Notes: generated from the sequence alone by a model not told the origin. DNA of 64,000 nt from Bacillota bacterium (GCA_023388515.1 JAEWGD010000027.1:1-64000); one strand, 5' to 3'; counted from the first letter of the stretch, positions 24,836 to 33,217 are shown. A program made the numbers and translations.

Positions 24836-27022
24836 ATGCTGACACTTGCCGATTTTCAAATAAAAGCTATTGCCGACCTTATGGACGGAATGAATTCTGA
24901 TAAACGTGATATTGTTTTAAAAAGCTGTACAGGAAGCGGAAAAACTATTATTCTGACACATTTTATGGATGAATACTGCAAAGGTATGCCAAACATGGCT
25001 TTTGTTTGGCTAACTCCTGGTAAGGGAAGTTTGGAGGAGCAAAGCAAAGAAAAAATGGACTTATATATTCATGGCAGTCAGACAAAACTTCTTTCTGATG
25101 TTATGACAGGGGGATTTGAAGAAAACGATTGCTGCTTTATAAACTGGGAAAAGCTCACGAAGAAGGGTAACAATGCTCTTAAAGATAGTGAACGCACTAA
25201 TTTTCTTGAACATATTGAAAAGGCACATGACAATGGTTTGCAATTCATAATCATTGTTGATGAAAGTCATCAGAACAATACTGTAAAAGCTGACGATATT
25301 ATTAAATATTTTAAAACTGATAAAATCATACGCTGTTCTGCTACGCCTACTTTCGTTGAAAATTCTTTCGTTATTGATATTCCTGAAGAAGATGTAATAG
25401 CAGCTGAATTAATAAAAAAATTACTGATTATCAACGAAAATTTTCTGCAAGATGTAAGTGTTGAAAACCAAACTGCATATTTGCTTGAAAAAGCATTAAA
25501 TAAACAACAGGAACTATATGCCGCCTTTGCTGATAATAAGTCAAATGTAAATCCTCTTATAATTGTACAAATACCAAATAAAAACGATATTCTTCTTGAT
25601 GAAGTGGAACGTTGGTTTGAATCCAAGTGTATTACATACGAAAATCAGCAGCTTGCTGTTTGGCTTTCTGATAAAAAGCAAAACCTTGAAGATATAGAAA
25701 AACCTGATGCAATACCTGTTGCTGTTATTATAAAGCAGGCAGTTGCAACAGGATGGGATTGTCCGAGGGCACATATCCTTGTCAAGCTACGAGATAATAT
25801 GGATGAAAAATTTGAAATTCAGACAATTGGTCGAATTCGCCGTATGCCTGAAGCAAAGCATTATAAAAAAGATTTACTTGATAGCTGCTACCTTTACACT
25901 ATGGATGAGAAATTTACAGAGAGTGCTAAATTGCATTTAGGTGATAAAGCTCTTAATGCTATAAAACTATTTCTTAAAGATGAATATCGTAGTTTTTCTA
26001 TAATCACGGAATACAAAACAAATGTATCTACTTCAAGAGACCCTGTTGTAGCTTTAAAGGTAATTTATAAGCACTTTGAAAATGCTTATAAAATCAGCAG
26101 TAGAACTACTGAAAATCGCACTCGACTTGAAACAGCAGGATATAATCTCAGTACTGAAATTATTAACACAACAAAATCGGGTGAAATTACTACTCTTGAA
26201 CAAAATGTAAAAAATCTTAACGATGTACGGATTCGTGAAAGACTGAATACTCATAAGCATGGTCAGCAATATCATCACGTCGTAGGTGAAATCGGTTTAC
26301 GCATCAGTATTGAATATTCAAAAATAAATACAATTATTCGTCGTCTGTTCTTCCGTGACACAACATACAACAACAAAATTTTATCACTGGATACGCCATC
26401 GGCTTATGCTTTTGTTATCAACAACGAAGACAAGCTCCGTCATGATATTAGAAATGCTATGTCCGATATTAACTCACAAATGATATTTGATACTCCTGCT
26501 ATTACAGAAAAAGAAATTAAGCTACCGCTTGAATGTATGTTTACATATGACGAAAAAGCAAAGCTTCAGAAGATTATGACAAAGAACGTATATGAGGGTT
26601 ATTTGTCATCGGCGGAGGTGCGTTCTTCTTCTGAAAAAACTTTTGAAAAGTTCTGTGAAAATTGTAATTCCGTTGATTGGTTTTATAAAAACGGAGATAA
26701 GGGAGATGAATATTTTGCGATTGTATATATTGATACATTTGGTAAACAAAAATCTTTCTATCCCGATTATATAATAAGTGTTAACGGCGAACCTTGGATC
26801 ATTGAAACTAAAGGCGGTTTTGACCGTTATGGCAATAGCCAGGATATTGACAAATTCTCACATCTAAAGTTCCCTGTACTTAAAGAATATTTGGATAAAC
26901 ATGGCTTAAAGGGAGGCTTTGTCCGTGAGGATGCTCAAAGTCAGGAGCTTTGTATCTGCATGGATAATTACAATGATGATATTCATAGTGAAAGCTGGAA
27001 GTTAATTGAGAAAGTAATCTAA
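24836..27022 (+). CDS. res: Type III restriction enzyme Res subunit
   Basis: An ATP-dependent DNA translocase and nuclease, 728 residues, somewhat short for Res but complete. Walker A CTGSGKT is near 33, the DExH box VDESH near 141, motif III RCSATPT near 165, and motif VI (IGRIRRMP) near 338. The C-terminal PD-(D/E)xK nuclease reads YPDYI...PWIIETKGG near 640-660. It cleaves unmodified DNA with Mod. The start is 2 bases after mod, and a further unknown gene follows directly, so all share one transcript. Confidence 0.93.
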   Translation: MLTLADFQIKAIADLMDGMNSDKRDIVLKSCTGSGKTIILTHFMDEYCKGMPNMAFVWLTPGKGSLEEQSKEKMDLYIHGSQTKLLSDVMTGGFEENDCCFINWEKLTKKGNNALKDSERTNFLEHIEKAHDNGLQFIIIVDESHQNNTVKADDIIKYFKTDKIIRCSATPTFVENSFVIDIPEEDVIAAELIKKLLIINENFLQDVSVENQTAYLLEKALNKQQELYAAFADNKSNVNPLIIVQIPNKNDILLDEVERWFESKCITYENQQLAVWLSDKKQNLEDIEKPDAIPVAVIIKQAVATGWDCPRAHILVKLRDNMDEKFEIQTIGRIRRMPEAKHYKKDLLDSCYLYTMDEKFTESAKLHLGDKALNAIKLFLKDEYRSFSIITEYKTNVSTSRDPVVALKVIYKHFENAYKISSRTTENRTRLETAGYNLSTEIINTTKSGEITTLEQNVKNLNDVRIRERLNTHKHGQQYHHVVGEIGLRISIEYSKINTIIRRLFFRDTTYNNKILSLDTPSAYAFVINNEDKLRHDIRNAMSDINSQMIFDTPAITEKEIKLPLECMFTYDEKAKLQKIMTKNVYEGYLSSAEVRSSSEKTFEKFCENCNSVDWFYKNGDKGDEYFAIVYIDTFGKQKSFYPDYIISVNGEPWIIETKGGFDRYGNSQDIDKFSHLKFPVLKEYLDKHGLKGGFVREDAQSQELCICMDNYNDDIHSESWKLIEKVI

Positions 27023-27034
27023 TTGGGGGATAGT

Positions 27035-28009
27035 ATGAATAGCTTGAGTTTAACAGCATGTAGTTTTCATCTGAAAAAACTGAATAGTAAAAACCTAAAT
27101 GGAATATATTATTTAAATAAAGATATTACTTATAATAACGAAGATGATGAGAATAAGGTTACTTCAGTTATGGAAATGTTTTCATCATTCGCCAATGAAT
27201 ATATTTCTACTGAAAACGATAATGAAAAGCAAAAAACATTTTCTTGTAAATATTTAGAGAATTATCATTTTTCAACAGATTCATATATTTGCCTGACATA
27301 TATAGTTAAATCAGGCTATTATGGTAGCTCTGGTGAGATTTTTGATAGCGAAACCCGTGAACATAAGTATAAAATGACTCCCAAAGATGTAGTTGAAAAA
27401 CCTTTTTATGTATTTATTATAATTCCGAAAGATAATAATAAAGTAAAAGTGAATAAAGGACTTCTCATATTTCAGAACATTGGTATTTTTGGAGTAAAAA
27501 CTATTACATCCGATAAAATTAATGAATATTTCACTAAAAAATATCATATTTCAATGAAATGTGCTACGATTACTCCAGAAATATTTGTAAAAAAGGTTAT
27601 TATCAAAGAAAACATAAAAAAACTGATTATGATTAAAAATCATAAATCAAGCGAAGACACAGATAAATATTATAACGGATATGGTACTGAAAGCCGAATA
27701 ATTGGTAATCTTCATTTTGATGAAACAGCTTGGGGAAAAATTTTTTCAGGAATTACACATGTTATAAAAGGTAAATATAACTTGTTTGAGTTTGGTAATA
27801 TATCTTATGATAAGTTAAAAATACAAGTAGATATTGGTGGTAGGTCAAGGACTATAGATTTAAATAATATTGAAAACCTTAGTGTCATAGAAGGAATTCC
27901 TGACGAAATCAGAACTGCAGATGGATATGCAGATTTAGAAAAACTAATTACTCATACTAAAAATGTAACAGAAGAATATATGAAAGAAATGGTTTTGGAA
28001 ATAAAGTAA
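27035..28009 (+). CDS. Unrecognised soluble protein linked to the type III RM operon
   Basis: A 324-residue protein with no membrane segment and no motif I recognise. The centre is beta-rich (PFYVFIIIPKDN...GLLIFQNIGIFGVKTITS), followed by Lys-rich stretches (FVKKVIIKENIKKLIMIKNHKSS) that could bind nucleic acid. The ATG at 27035 follows GGGGGA and comes 12 bases after the res stop. The next gene encodes a small membrane protein, giving a soluble-plus-membrane pair behind a defence operon. Size and pairing recall Kiwa (KwaB/KwaA), but I see no sequence proof, and gene order differs. A defence role is an inference. Confidence 0.75.
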   Translation: MNSLSLTACSFHLKKLNSKNLNGIYYLNKDITYNNEDDENKVTSVMEMFSSFANEYISTENDNEKQKTFSCKYLENYHFSTDSYICLTYIVKSGYYGSSGEIFDSETREHKYKMTPKDVVEKPFYVFIIIPKDNNKVKVNKGLLIFQNIGIFGVKTITSDKINEYFTKKYHISMKCATITPEIFVKKVIIKENIKKLIMIKNHKSSEDTDKYYNGYGTESRIIGNLHFDETAWGKIFSGITHVIKGKYNLFEFGNISYDKLKIQVDIGGRSRTIDLNNIENLSVIEGIPDEIRTADGYADLEKLITHTKNVTEEYMKEMVLEIK

Positions 28010-28021
28010 ATAGGAGGCTAT

Positions 28022-28567
28022 ATGAAATTTTTATTAAGTAATTGGCCAGTTTGCTTGCTAATATTATGTGCCTTATTAATCGGATTGTATTTACTGAGAA
28101 AAAGCAATAATATTATTGATATGAGAGATATTATTTCAAATCACTTCGATTTATTAAAAGAAGATTTATTTACGATTGTAGTATTTATTTTTGTACCTAT
28201 AATATCATCAATGTCCTGTGCATTTTTAAGATGTGTAACAGCTGATATTATTAATAACATTAATATATCTTTATCAATTTTTATCGCACTTCAATTTGCT
28301 ATAGCAGGTATATTATGTAGTATACCTGCTGGAAACAATGCCTATGAAAAAATTAAGAAACAAGCTTTTAATGAAATATTATTTGAATGTGTTTTAACAA
28401 TATTATCACTTGTATTATCTTTTGCAATTCTTTTTGTAGGAATAAATAAAATAAATACAATTGTTTTATTAATTATAAGTGCTATGCTGTATTGTTTAGT
28501 ATTCAATACTGTGATGAATATATTTATAGTTTTAAAGCGTTTAAAATTACTATTTGATGAAAGATGA
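28022..28567 (+). CDS. Small integral membrane protein paired with the preceding gene
   Basis: A 181-residue protein with about five hydrophobic segments (roughly 6-25, 49-71, 83-105, 122-143, 146-170) and a short charged loop between the first two (RKSNNIIDMRDIISNHFDLLKED). It has no catalytic motif. It begins 12 bases after the preceding gene behind TAGGAGG and ends 39 bases before the first recombinase. The layout suggests a membrane effector or anchor for its neighbour. It may act in anti-phage defence with the type III system, but this rests only on linkage. Confidence 0.75.
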   Translation: MKFLLSNWPVCLLILCALLIGLYLLRKSNNIIDMRDIISNHFDLLKEDLFTIVVFIFVPIISSMSCAFLRCVTADIINNINISLSIFIALQFAIAGILCSIPAGNNAYEKIKKQAFNEILFECVLTILSLVLSFAILFVGINKINTIVLLIISAMLYCLVFNTVMNIFIVLKRLKLLFDER

Positions 28568-28606
28568 AAAATAATTATTTTCCACCGCCGAAAGGGGGTG
28601 ATAGAA

Positions 28607-29794
28607 ATGGACAATGAAAACAATCTCAAAAACATCAACAGAAATCTCAGTAAATCCGAACGCTCTAAACGAAGAAAAGCTGCCAAAGATCGCATTGTCA
28701 ATGCTTATTCTGAAAACAGCAATGTTGAGGTAATACCTGCAAAGCGTGATATAATTCCAGCTATACCTGAGAAGCTCCATGTTGCAGCATACTGCCGAGT
28801 AAGCACTGATAATGAGGCACAAGCAGGTAGTTATCAGCTTCAAATTCAGTATTATACGGAGTACATACAGAACAATCCAAACTGGATTTTTGTAGGTGTT
28901 TATGCAGACGAAGGTCTTTCGGGAACATCTACGAAAAAACGGGTTCAGTTCCGTCAGATGATTGAAGATTGCCGTATAGGTAAAATTGATTTGATAATAA
29001 CAAAAAGCATCAGCCGTTTTGCAAGGAATACCCTTGATACTCTTCGCTATATGCGGGAGCTTAAAAATTTTTCTAATCCTATTGGGATACAATTTGAAAC
29101 TGAATGCCTTAATACTCTTGACAAGGGTGCTGAAATGATAATTACAGTACTTAGCTGTGTTGCTCAAGGAGAGTCAGAAGCAAAATCTGAAAGTATAAAA
29201 TGGTCGGTACACCAACGGTTTGCAAATGGGCTTCCGTTGTGTCCGACTTATTTTTTGCTCGGTTATGATACGGATGAAGCTAAAAACATGGTTATTGTTG
29301 AAGAAGAAGCGGTCATCATCAGATTTATCTATGAAAAATTTCTTGATGGATATTCAGCAAGACAGATAGCAGAGATGTTAACTGACAATCATGTGCTTAC
29401 TGTAAAAGGTAAAGAAATCTGGTCGTCAAGTGTTGTGCGGAGCATTTTACACAATGAACGATACTGCGGCGATGTTCTAATGCAAAAAACAGTCACAATT
29501 GACTGCCTTTCGCATAAATGTGTTAAAAATACCGGACAGGAAAAGCAATACCGCATGATTAACCATCATCCTGCGATTATTTCAAGAGAAGATTGGCTTA
29601 TGGTGCAGGAAATGTTGAAGTTCCGACGATTTGCAAAAAATCGTGACGGTCCGCCAAAACGAAAAATCCGTCCAAAGTATGTTCATGGTGGCATACTGGA
29701 CGGATTTCTTATCTTAAATCCCAAATGGGACGCATATGACATTCATACTGTTCTAAAAAAATATCAGGACACAAATTTTGAAAGTGAGGAATAA
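28607..29794 (+). CDS. Serine recombinase without zinc ribbon
   Basis: A 395-residue recombinase: the N-terminal resolvase domain carries the nucleophile serine in YCRVSTDNEAQAGSYQLQ near 64-80 and the arginines of ITKSISRFARNTLD near 135. A recombinase domain follows (GYSARQIAEMLTDN...WSSSVVRSILHNERYCGD). The C terminus is short and basic, with none of the zinc-ribbon cysteines or coiled coil of a full large serine integrase. The ATG at 28607 follows GGGGGTG. It may assist or oppose the larger recombinase downstream, or set direction. Its own site is not known. Confidence 0.88.
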   Translation: MDNENNLKNINRNLSKSERSKRRKAAKDRIVNAYSENSNVEVIPAKRDIIPAIPEKLHVAAYCRVSTDNEAQAGSYQLQIQYYTEYIQNNPNWIFVGVYADEGLSGTSTKKRVQFRQMIEDCRIGKIDLIITKSISRFARNTLDTLRYMRELKNFSNPIGIQFETECLNTLDKGAEMIITVLSCVAQGESEAKSESIKWSVHQRFANGLPLCPTYFLLGYDTDEAKNMVIVEEEAVIIRFIYEKFLDGYSARQIAEMLTDNHVLTVKGKEIWSSSVVRSILHNERYCGDVLMQKTVTIDCLSHKCVKNTGQEKQYRMINHHPAIISREDWLMVQEMLKFRRFAKNRDGPPKRKIRPKYVHGGILDGFLILNPKWDAYDIHTVLKKYQDTNFESEE

Positions 29795-29796
29795 TA

Positions 29797-30225
29797 ATGT
29801 TTAATTTTAAGGATTTTGAGGTAATTTCGTATCAACCCTCTGCATTTAAAACCTACGAGCCGAGTGTTACAATATGTGACAGAAAAATGATATTTGGCTC
29901 CGTATGCTTTGTTAGGTTAGGCAAGCCAGAATATGTAAGGCTTATGTTTGATCCAAAAGGGAAACGAATTGCTGTTCAAGGGAGTAATAAAAAAACTAAA
30001 GATAGTATCTATCTTAATCCCGAGCGCAAATGTAAACAGTTTGGTATTTATGGTCAAGGATATGTTCCTGAAATTTGCAAGCTTATGCCTAATTGGAAAA
30101 GTGAATTACGCTACAACATTATTGGTGAATACTATGAAGATGAAAATGTTCTTGTTTTTGATATGAACAAGGCTGTTGCTTCAGAAGTTATTCATAAAAA
30201 TAAGATGCAAGTCAAATCGAACTGA
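29797..30225 (+). CDS. Small protein between the two recombinases
   Basis: A 142-residue protein, probably mixed alpha/beta, starting MFNFKDFEVISYQPSAFKTYEPSVTICDRKM and containing a basic KGKRIAVQGSNKKTKD stretch. I do not recognise it. It begins 2 bases after the first recombinase behind GAGG, so the two are cotranslated. Small genes next to serine integrases often encode recombination directionality factors, which makes it a candidate for controlling excision from cotJC. That is inference from position. Confidence 0.7.
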   Translation: MFNFKDFEVISYQPSAFKTYEPSVTICDRKMIFGSVCFVRLGKPEYVRLMFDPKGKRIAVQGSNKKTKDSIYLNPERKCKQFGIYGQGYVPEICKLMPNWKSELRYNIIGEYYEDENVLVFDMNKAVASEVIHKNKMQVKSN

Positions 30226-30250
30226 CATTTTATAGCGGTTTAAAACAATT

Positions 30251-30283
30251 CACCTCCTGTATCTTAATAAATACAGGGGTGAT
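30251..30283. repeat. Long hairpin after the small recombinase-linked gene
   Basis: CACC.CCTGTAT / ATACAGGGGTG forms an 11-bp stem without a T run. The gap 30226-30637 otherwise holds the promoter at 30481-30509 and a 27-codon frame (30529-30612) that lacks a ribosome binding site. Confidence 0.5.
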
Positions 30284-30480
30284 GTTATCCATAAACGCTA
30301 TATTCGCCAGTTAAATTGTGATTTGGTCAAAACTTCTTTATGGAACGAGTATCAGATTTTTTCTGCTGCTCTTTTTTTATCGGTGACAAATTTTTAGGGA
30401 ATCTCACTTCTTGAAAATTTGGCATAAATACGATAAAAGAGGTCAAGAACATCATTTTTCAGGAGGTGATAATAAAGCCA

Positions 30481-30509
30481 TTGATAATCAAAATTGTTTG
30501 TGATATAAT
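30481..30509 (+). promoter_or_regulatory. Sigma-A promoter of the large serine recombinase
   Basis: TTGATA (30481-30486), a 17-nt spacer and TATAAT (30504-30509) form a near-consensus vegetative promoter. It is not a sporulation-type promoter, which matters for when the element can excise. Confidence 0.8.
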
Positions 30510-30637
30510 TAGCATGAAAGATTAAAATATGAAAAGAACATCTTATTCTGATAAAATCAATGATTTTATTAACAAATATGGTTATACAATTTATCGGAAT
30601 AAAGAGTTATGATATAAAAAAGAAAGTGGTGAATATT

Positions 30638-32074
30638 GTGCCCCCAATCCAAACAGCAGCAGCTTACATTCGTGTATCCACCGATGACCAGCTAGAATAT
30701 TCCCCCGATAGTCAGGTTAAGAAAATTAAAGAATATGCTACGAATAATAAAATTCATATCAGTGAAGAGTTCATCTTTCTTGATGAGGGCATAAGCGGTC
30801 GTCAAGCTGAGAAGCGTCCAGCTTTTATGAAAATGATTTCTATTGCAAAAACCAAGCCTAAGCCGTTTGACATTATCCTTGTGTGGAAGTTTTCGCGTTT
30901 TGCTCGAAACCGTGAAGATAGTATCGTATATAAATCCATGCTGCGAAAAGAATGTGGTATTGATGTTGTTTCTATTTCAGAGCAGCTCGGTGAAGATAAA
31001 ACATCTATCCTAATTGAAGCACTCCTTGAAGCTATGGATGAATATTATTCAATTAATCTTGCTGAAGAAGTTAAGCGTGGTATGAATGAAAAATTCTCGC
31101 GGGGTGGAGTTGTTTCACAACCTCCTTTCGGATATAAAATGGGCGAGGATATCTTTATCCAAAATGAAGAAACTGCACCCATTGTAAAGATGATTTTTGA
31201 AGACTACCTTTTAGGAATGGGTGCACGTCAGATTGCCATGAAGCTTAATAACATTGGGGTCCGTTCTATAAAAGGAAATAAGTTTGAAAACAGGACTGTG
31301 GAATATATTCTAACAAATCCGACTTATATCGGAAAACTTCGTCGAAATCCAAACGGACGTGATAATTCTGACCGTTTTCATCAATCAGAAGATACCATTA
31401 TCGTTGACGGACAGCATGAGCCAATCATTAGCGAGGAAATGTTTAATAACGTAAATGAAAAGCTTCAAGCAAAGAAAAAGCAATATGTCAAGCATGCTCA
31501 GTCAACAAAAGCCGATTTCATGTTAAGAGGGCTTGTGCGTTGCTCAAACTGCGATTCAACACTTGTTCAGGCGGTAAAAGGAAAATCACTCCAGTGTCAC
31601 AGATATGCAAGAGGGCAATGTGATATTTCTCACAGCGTCACTATCTCAAAAATAAATGAAGCGGTTCTCACAAAGATTGAATATGATTTAAACAACGGAA
31701 TATTTGAATTTGATATAAACACGGCAGTGCAATCTAAAACCGATGACATTAATGGAATTCTTCTTGATAAAGAACGCAAAAAATTGGAGCGAGTAAAAGA
31801 AGCCTTTGAAGCAGGGATTGATAGTATTGATGAATATAAACTGAATAAAACTCGTATTCTGAAAAGGATAGCTGAACTTGAGGATGAACTTCCACAGCCT
31901 ACTGAAGAAGAAATCAGAACATCTTTGATACTAAAAGCTGGTGAAGTTATATCAAAGCTAAAAAGCGAGTGTATTCTTGAAAATGATAAAAATGAACTTC
32001 TTCGTTCTATAATTTCCAAAATTGTTTTCAACAAAAAAAATCAAACAATTCAGATTTTCTATAATCCAAATTAA
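30638..32074 (+). CDS. Large serine recombinase (integrase of the cotJC element)
   Basis: A full large serine integrase of about 478 residues. The catalytic serine is in AAAYIRVSTDDQLEYSPDSQ at the N terminus, the arginines are in WKFSRFARNREDS, a recombinase domain follows (GARQIAMKLNNIGV...YILTNPTYIG), then a zinc ribbon (LVRCSNCDSTLV...CHRYARGQCDISH) and a long C-terminal coiled coil. These parts fit attP x attB integration. The GTG at 30638 is the most likely start; the frame is open to 30560 but without a ribosome binding site. It ends 45 bases from the right attachment core, the usual position for the integrase of its own element. Confidence 0.9.
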   Translation: MPPIQTAAAYIRVSTDDQLEYSPDSQVKKIKEYATNNKIHISEEFIFLDEGISGRQAEKRPAFMKMISIAKTKPKPFDIILVWKFSRFARNREDSIVYKSMLRKECGIDVVSISEQLGEDKTSILIEALLEAMDEYYSINLAEEVKRGMNEKFSRGGVVSQPPFGYKMGEDIFIQNEETAPIVKMIFEDYLLGMGARQIAMKLNNIGVRSIKGNKFENRTVEYILTNPTYIGKLRRNPNGRDNSDRFHQSEDTIIVDGQHEPIISEEMFNNVNEKLQAKKKQYVKHAQSTKADFMLRGLVRCSNCDSTLVQAVKGKSLQCHRYARGQCDISHSVTISKINEAVLTKIEYDLNNGIFEFDINTAVQSKTDDINGILLDKERKKLERVKEAFEAGIDSIDEYKLNKTRILKRIAELEDELPQPTEEEIRTSLILKAGEVISKLKSECILENDKNELLRSIISKIVFNKKNQTIQIFYNPN

Positions 32075-32099
32075 ATTGATGTTTTTTTATGCTAGTTTA

Positions 32100-32125
32100 C
32101 TATATCTTTATGGAGTACAGACCTC
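32100..32125. other. Right attachment site of the cotJC element
   Basis: The element arm CTATATCTTTATGGAGTACA (32100-32119) meets the core GACCTC (32120-32125). Beyond the core is the N-terminal cotJC coding sequence on the minus strand. Confidence 0.85.
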
Positions 32126-32213
32126 CAAGTTGTGTGATTATAACCTTAGCAAGCTTAGGGTTTGGAGTTTTAATATTAACAGGATATTGCAACTTTTTCT
32201 CATAATTCCACAT
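32100..32213 (-). CDS. cotJC: Spore coat protein CotJC, N-terminal part of the split gene
   Basis: The ATG at 32213 lies 2 bases after the cotJB stop and reads MWNYEKKLQYPVNIKTPNP then KLAKVIITQLGG, the standard N terminus of CotJC. The frame then crosses the GAGGTC core into element DNA and stops after six foreign residues (LYSIKI). The family continues with PDGELAASLRYL, which is exactly what follows the core at the other end (19328 leftward on the minus strand). Excision would rebuild a ~206-codon gene. In the integrated state only a 37-residue peptide can be made. Confidence 0.88.
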   Translation of the reverse strand: MWNYEKKLQYPVNIKTPNPKLAKVIITQLGGLYSIKI

Positions 32214-32215
32214 AA

Positions 32216-32470
32216 TTAATTCGCACCTCTTTCCCAAGGCCAAGGGCCATTTATCCAAGTCCACTGCTCGGTACTTTTAACTTGCTGTGGAATAATTGGT
32301 CCATATTGTTGTGCATATTGTTCACGTGCCTTGCTACTTAATTCATTGTATCTATGGAAATATTGCAATGCTACTGTACAGCCAGGATGTGTATCCAGAT
32401 ACAAATTAAGGTCCTTAATTGCAAAATCACATATTTGTATTGCTCTAAATAATTTTTCTCTTTCGTTCAT
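32216..32470 (-). CDS. cotJB: Spore coat protein CotJB
   Basis: An 84-residue coat protein matching CotJB: the helical part has the hallmark LNLYLDTHPGCTVALQYFHRYNELS, and the C terminus is the Trp/Pro-rich WTWINGPWPWERG. In Bacillus the cotJABC operon is made in the mother cell under sigma-E and its products enter the inner coat. The start follows GAGG and lies 2 bases from the cotJA stop. The 3' end abuts the cotJC start. Confidence 0.92.
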   Translation of the reverse strand: MNEREKLFRAIQICDFAIKDLNLYLDTHPGCTVALQYFHRYNELSSKAREQYAQQYGPIIPQQVKSTEQWTWINGPWPWERGAN

Positions 32471-32472
32471 AT

Positions 32473-32679
32473 CTACAATGCACCTCTTTTAAAAGGAAAG
32501 TCTAGACTTGGAAACATAGTGCCTCTTTCAAAAGCTTGCTCTGCCTCATAGGGTTGTTCCCATGGTTGAAAAGGAACGTATGCCATTCCTAGGGGAGTTT
32601 GCTCAGGGAATCTAAGGTCAGGATTATAGTTTGGATTCATAGGATTAGGCATTAATCCTGTGGATTTATTGTAATTCAA
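32473..32679 (-). CDS. cotJA: Spore coat-associated protein CotJA
   Basis: A 68-residue CotJA: proline-rich with the conserved stretch GMAYVPFQPWEQPYEAEQAFERGTMFPSLDFPF. The TTG at 32679 is the likely start because AAAGGGG sits seven bases before it; longer upstream frames lack such a site. It heads the cotJA-cotJB-cotJC operon. Upstream (about 32705-32745) there are AT-rich boxes (CATAATATG and CTATACTAT) that could be a sigma-E promoter, but the match is weak. Confidence 0.9.
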   Translation of the reverse strand: MNYNKSTGLMPNPMNPNYNPDLRFPEQTPLGMAYVPFQPWEQPYEAEQAFERGTMFPSLDFPFKRGAL

Positions 32680-32840
32680 TTTCAAGCCCCTTTCGTATAA
32701 TATTATATAGAAATAGTATAGTTTGTGTACACAATACATATTATGATTTTAAGGATTTAAACGTTACTAAAGATGAATCTAACTATATGCATAAAATAGA
32801 AAGTAAGAAATTAATTGTATTTATTTAGAAAATATTAAAC

Positions 32841-32877
32841 AAAAAGTAGGTAAGCATTTTTAGCTTACCTACTTTAA
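32841..32877 (-). terminator. Terminator of the TM2/lipoprotein operon
   Basis: The perfect 13-bp stem AAAGTAGGTAAGC / GCTTACCTACTTT is followed on the minus strand by TTTGTTT. The rest of 32680-33019 shows only a possible cotJA promoter. Confidence 0.85.
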
Positions 32878-33019
32878 GAATGTTTAATTTTTCTACACCA
32901 ATCCGAAACAAAATCAAATAAAACATAGTGTCATTTGATGAACGATGTAATTAGGCTTTATATTCGTTATCTAAGGAGGAAAACGCATTACTGCCTAATT
33001 TTAATATCATTTTGGACTA

Positions 33020-33217
33020 TTATGAAAGTGATGTACCATCTTTAGCTGTCATTTTTCCAGTAGCAATGGAAATAACATCAATAATCCACCAAATGCCAAA
33101 ACCTCCAAAGGTAATAAGCTTTAAAATGCCAAGACCAGTATAACCAAGATAAAAACGATCTATTCCTAATTCACCTAAGAAAATAGAAATAATTAATGCT
33201 GTTGTTTTATTTTTCAT
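33020..33217 (-). CDS. TM2 domain membrane protein
   Basis: A 65-residue protein made of one TM2 domain: two hydrophobic segments (about 7-25 and 28-50) joined by the conserved turn GELGIDRFYLGYTGLGILKLITFGGFGIWWIID. These proteins sit in the cytoplasmic membrane, and their role is unknown. It follows the lipoprotein gene by 23 bases with a GGAGG site, so the pair is one operon. Confidence 0.9.
   Translation of the reverse strand: MKNKTTALIISIFLGELGIDRFYLGYTGLGILKLITFGGFGIWWIIDVISIATGKMTAKDGTSLS

Larger units (their letters stand above)
19329..32125 (+). mobile_element. 12.8-kb serine-integrase element inserted in cotJC
   Basis: The element is bounded by GACCTC cores at 19329-19334 and 32120-32125, with cotJC coding sequence outside both. 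The ends joined form CTATATCTTTATGGAGTACA-GACCTC-TATACATCAAAAAGATATAG, a 46-bp imperfect dyad with the size and shape of a large serine integrase attP. A large serine recombinase gene ends 45 bases from the right core. Cargo in order: 66-aa protein, MobC, 58-aa Cys protein, P4-type helicase, CHC2 primase (all minus); type III methylase and nuclease, two unknown genes, two recombinases with a small protein between (all plus). No relaxase, transfer genes or phage structural genes are present. Confidence 0.9.

Noticed and set aside
27035..28567. Assignment of the gene pair as a Kiwa system
   Set aside because: Only size and membrane/soluble pairing match. I could not recognise the KwaB domain, the membrane protein seems to have five rather than four segments, and gene order is reversed.
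28550..29167. A 205-codon minus-strand frame over the first recombinase
   Set aside because: It is a shadow of the recombinase coding frame, with low-complexity translation and no start context.
30529..30612. A 27-codon frame just after the integrase promoter
   Set aside because: No ribosome binding site and it overlaps the possible early start of the integrase frame. It was left as a note, not a gene.
19329..32125. Reading the element as a prophage
   Set aside because: No capsid, portal, terminase, tail or lysis genes are present; the content is mobilization, replication, restriction and recombination only.
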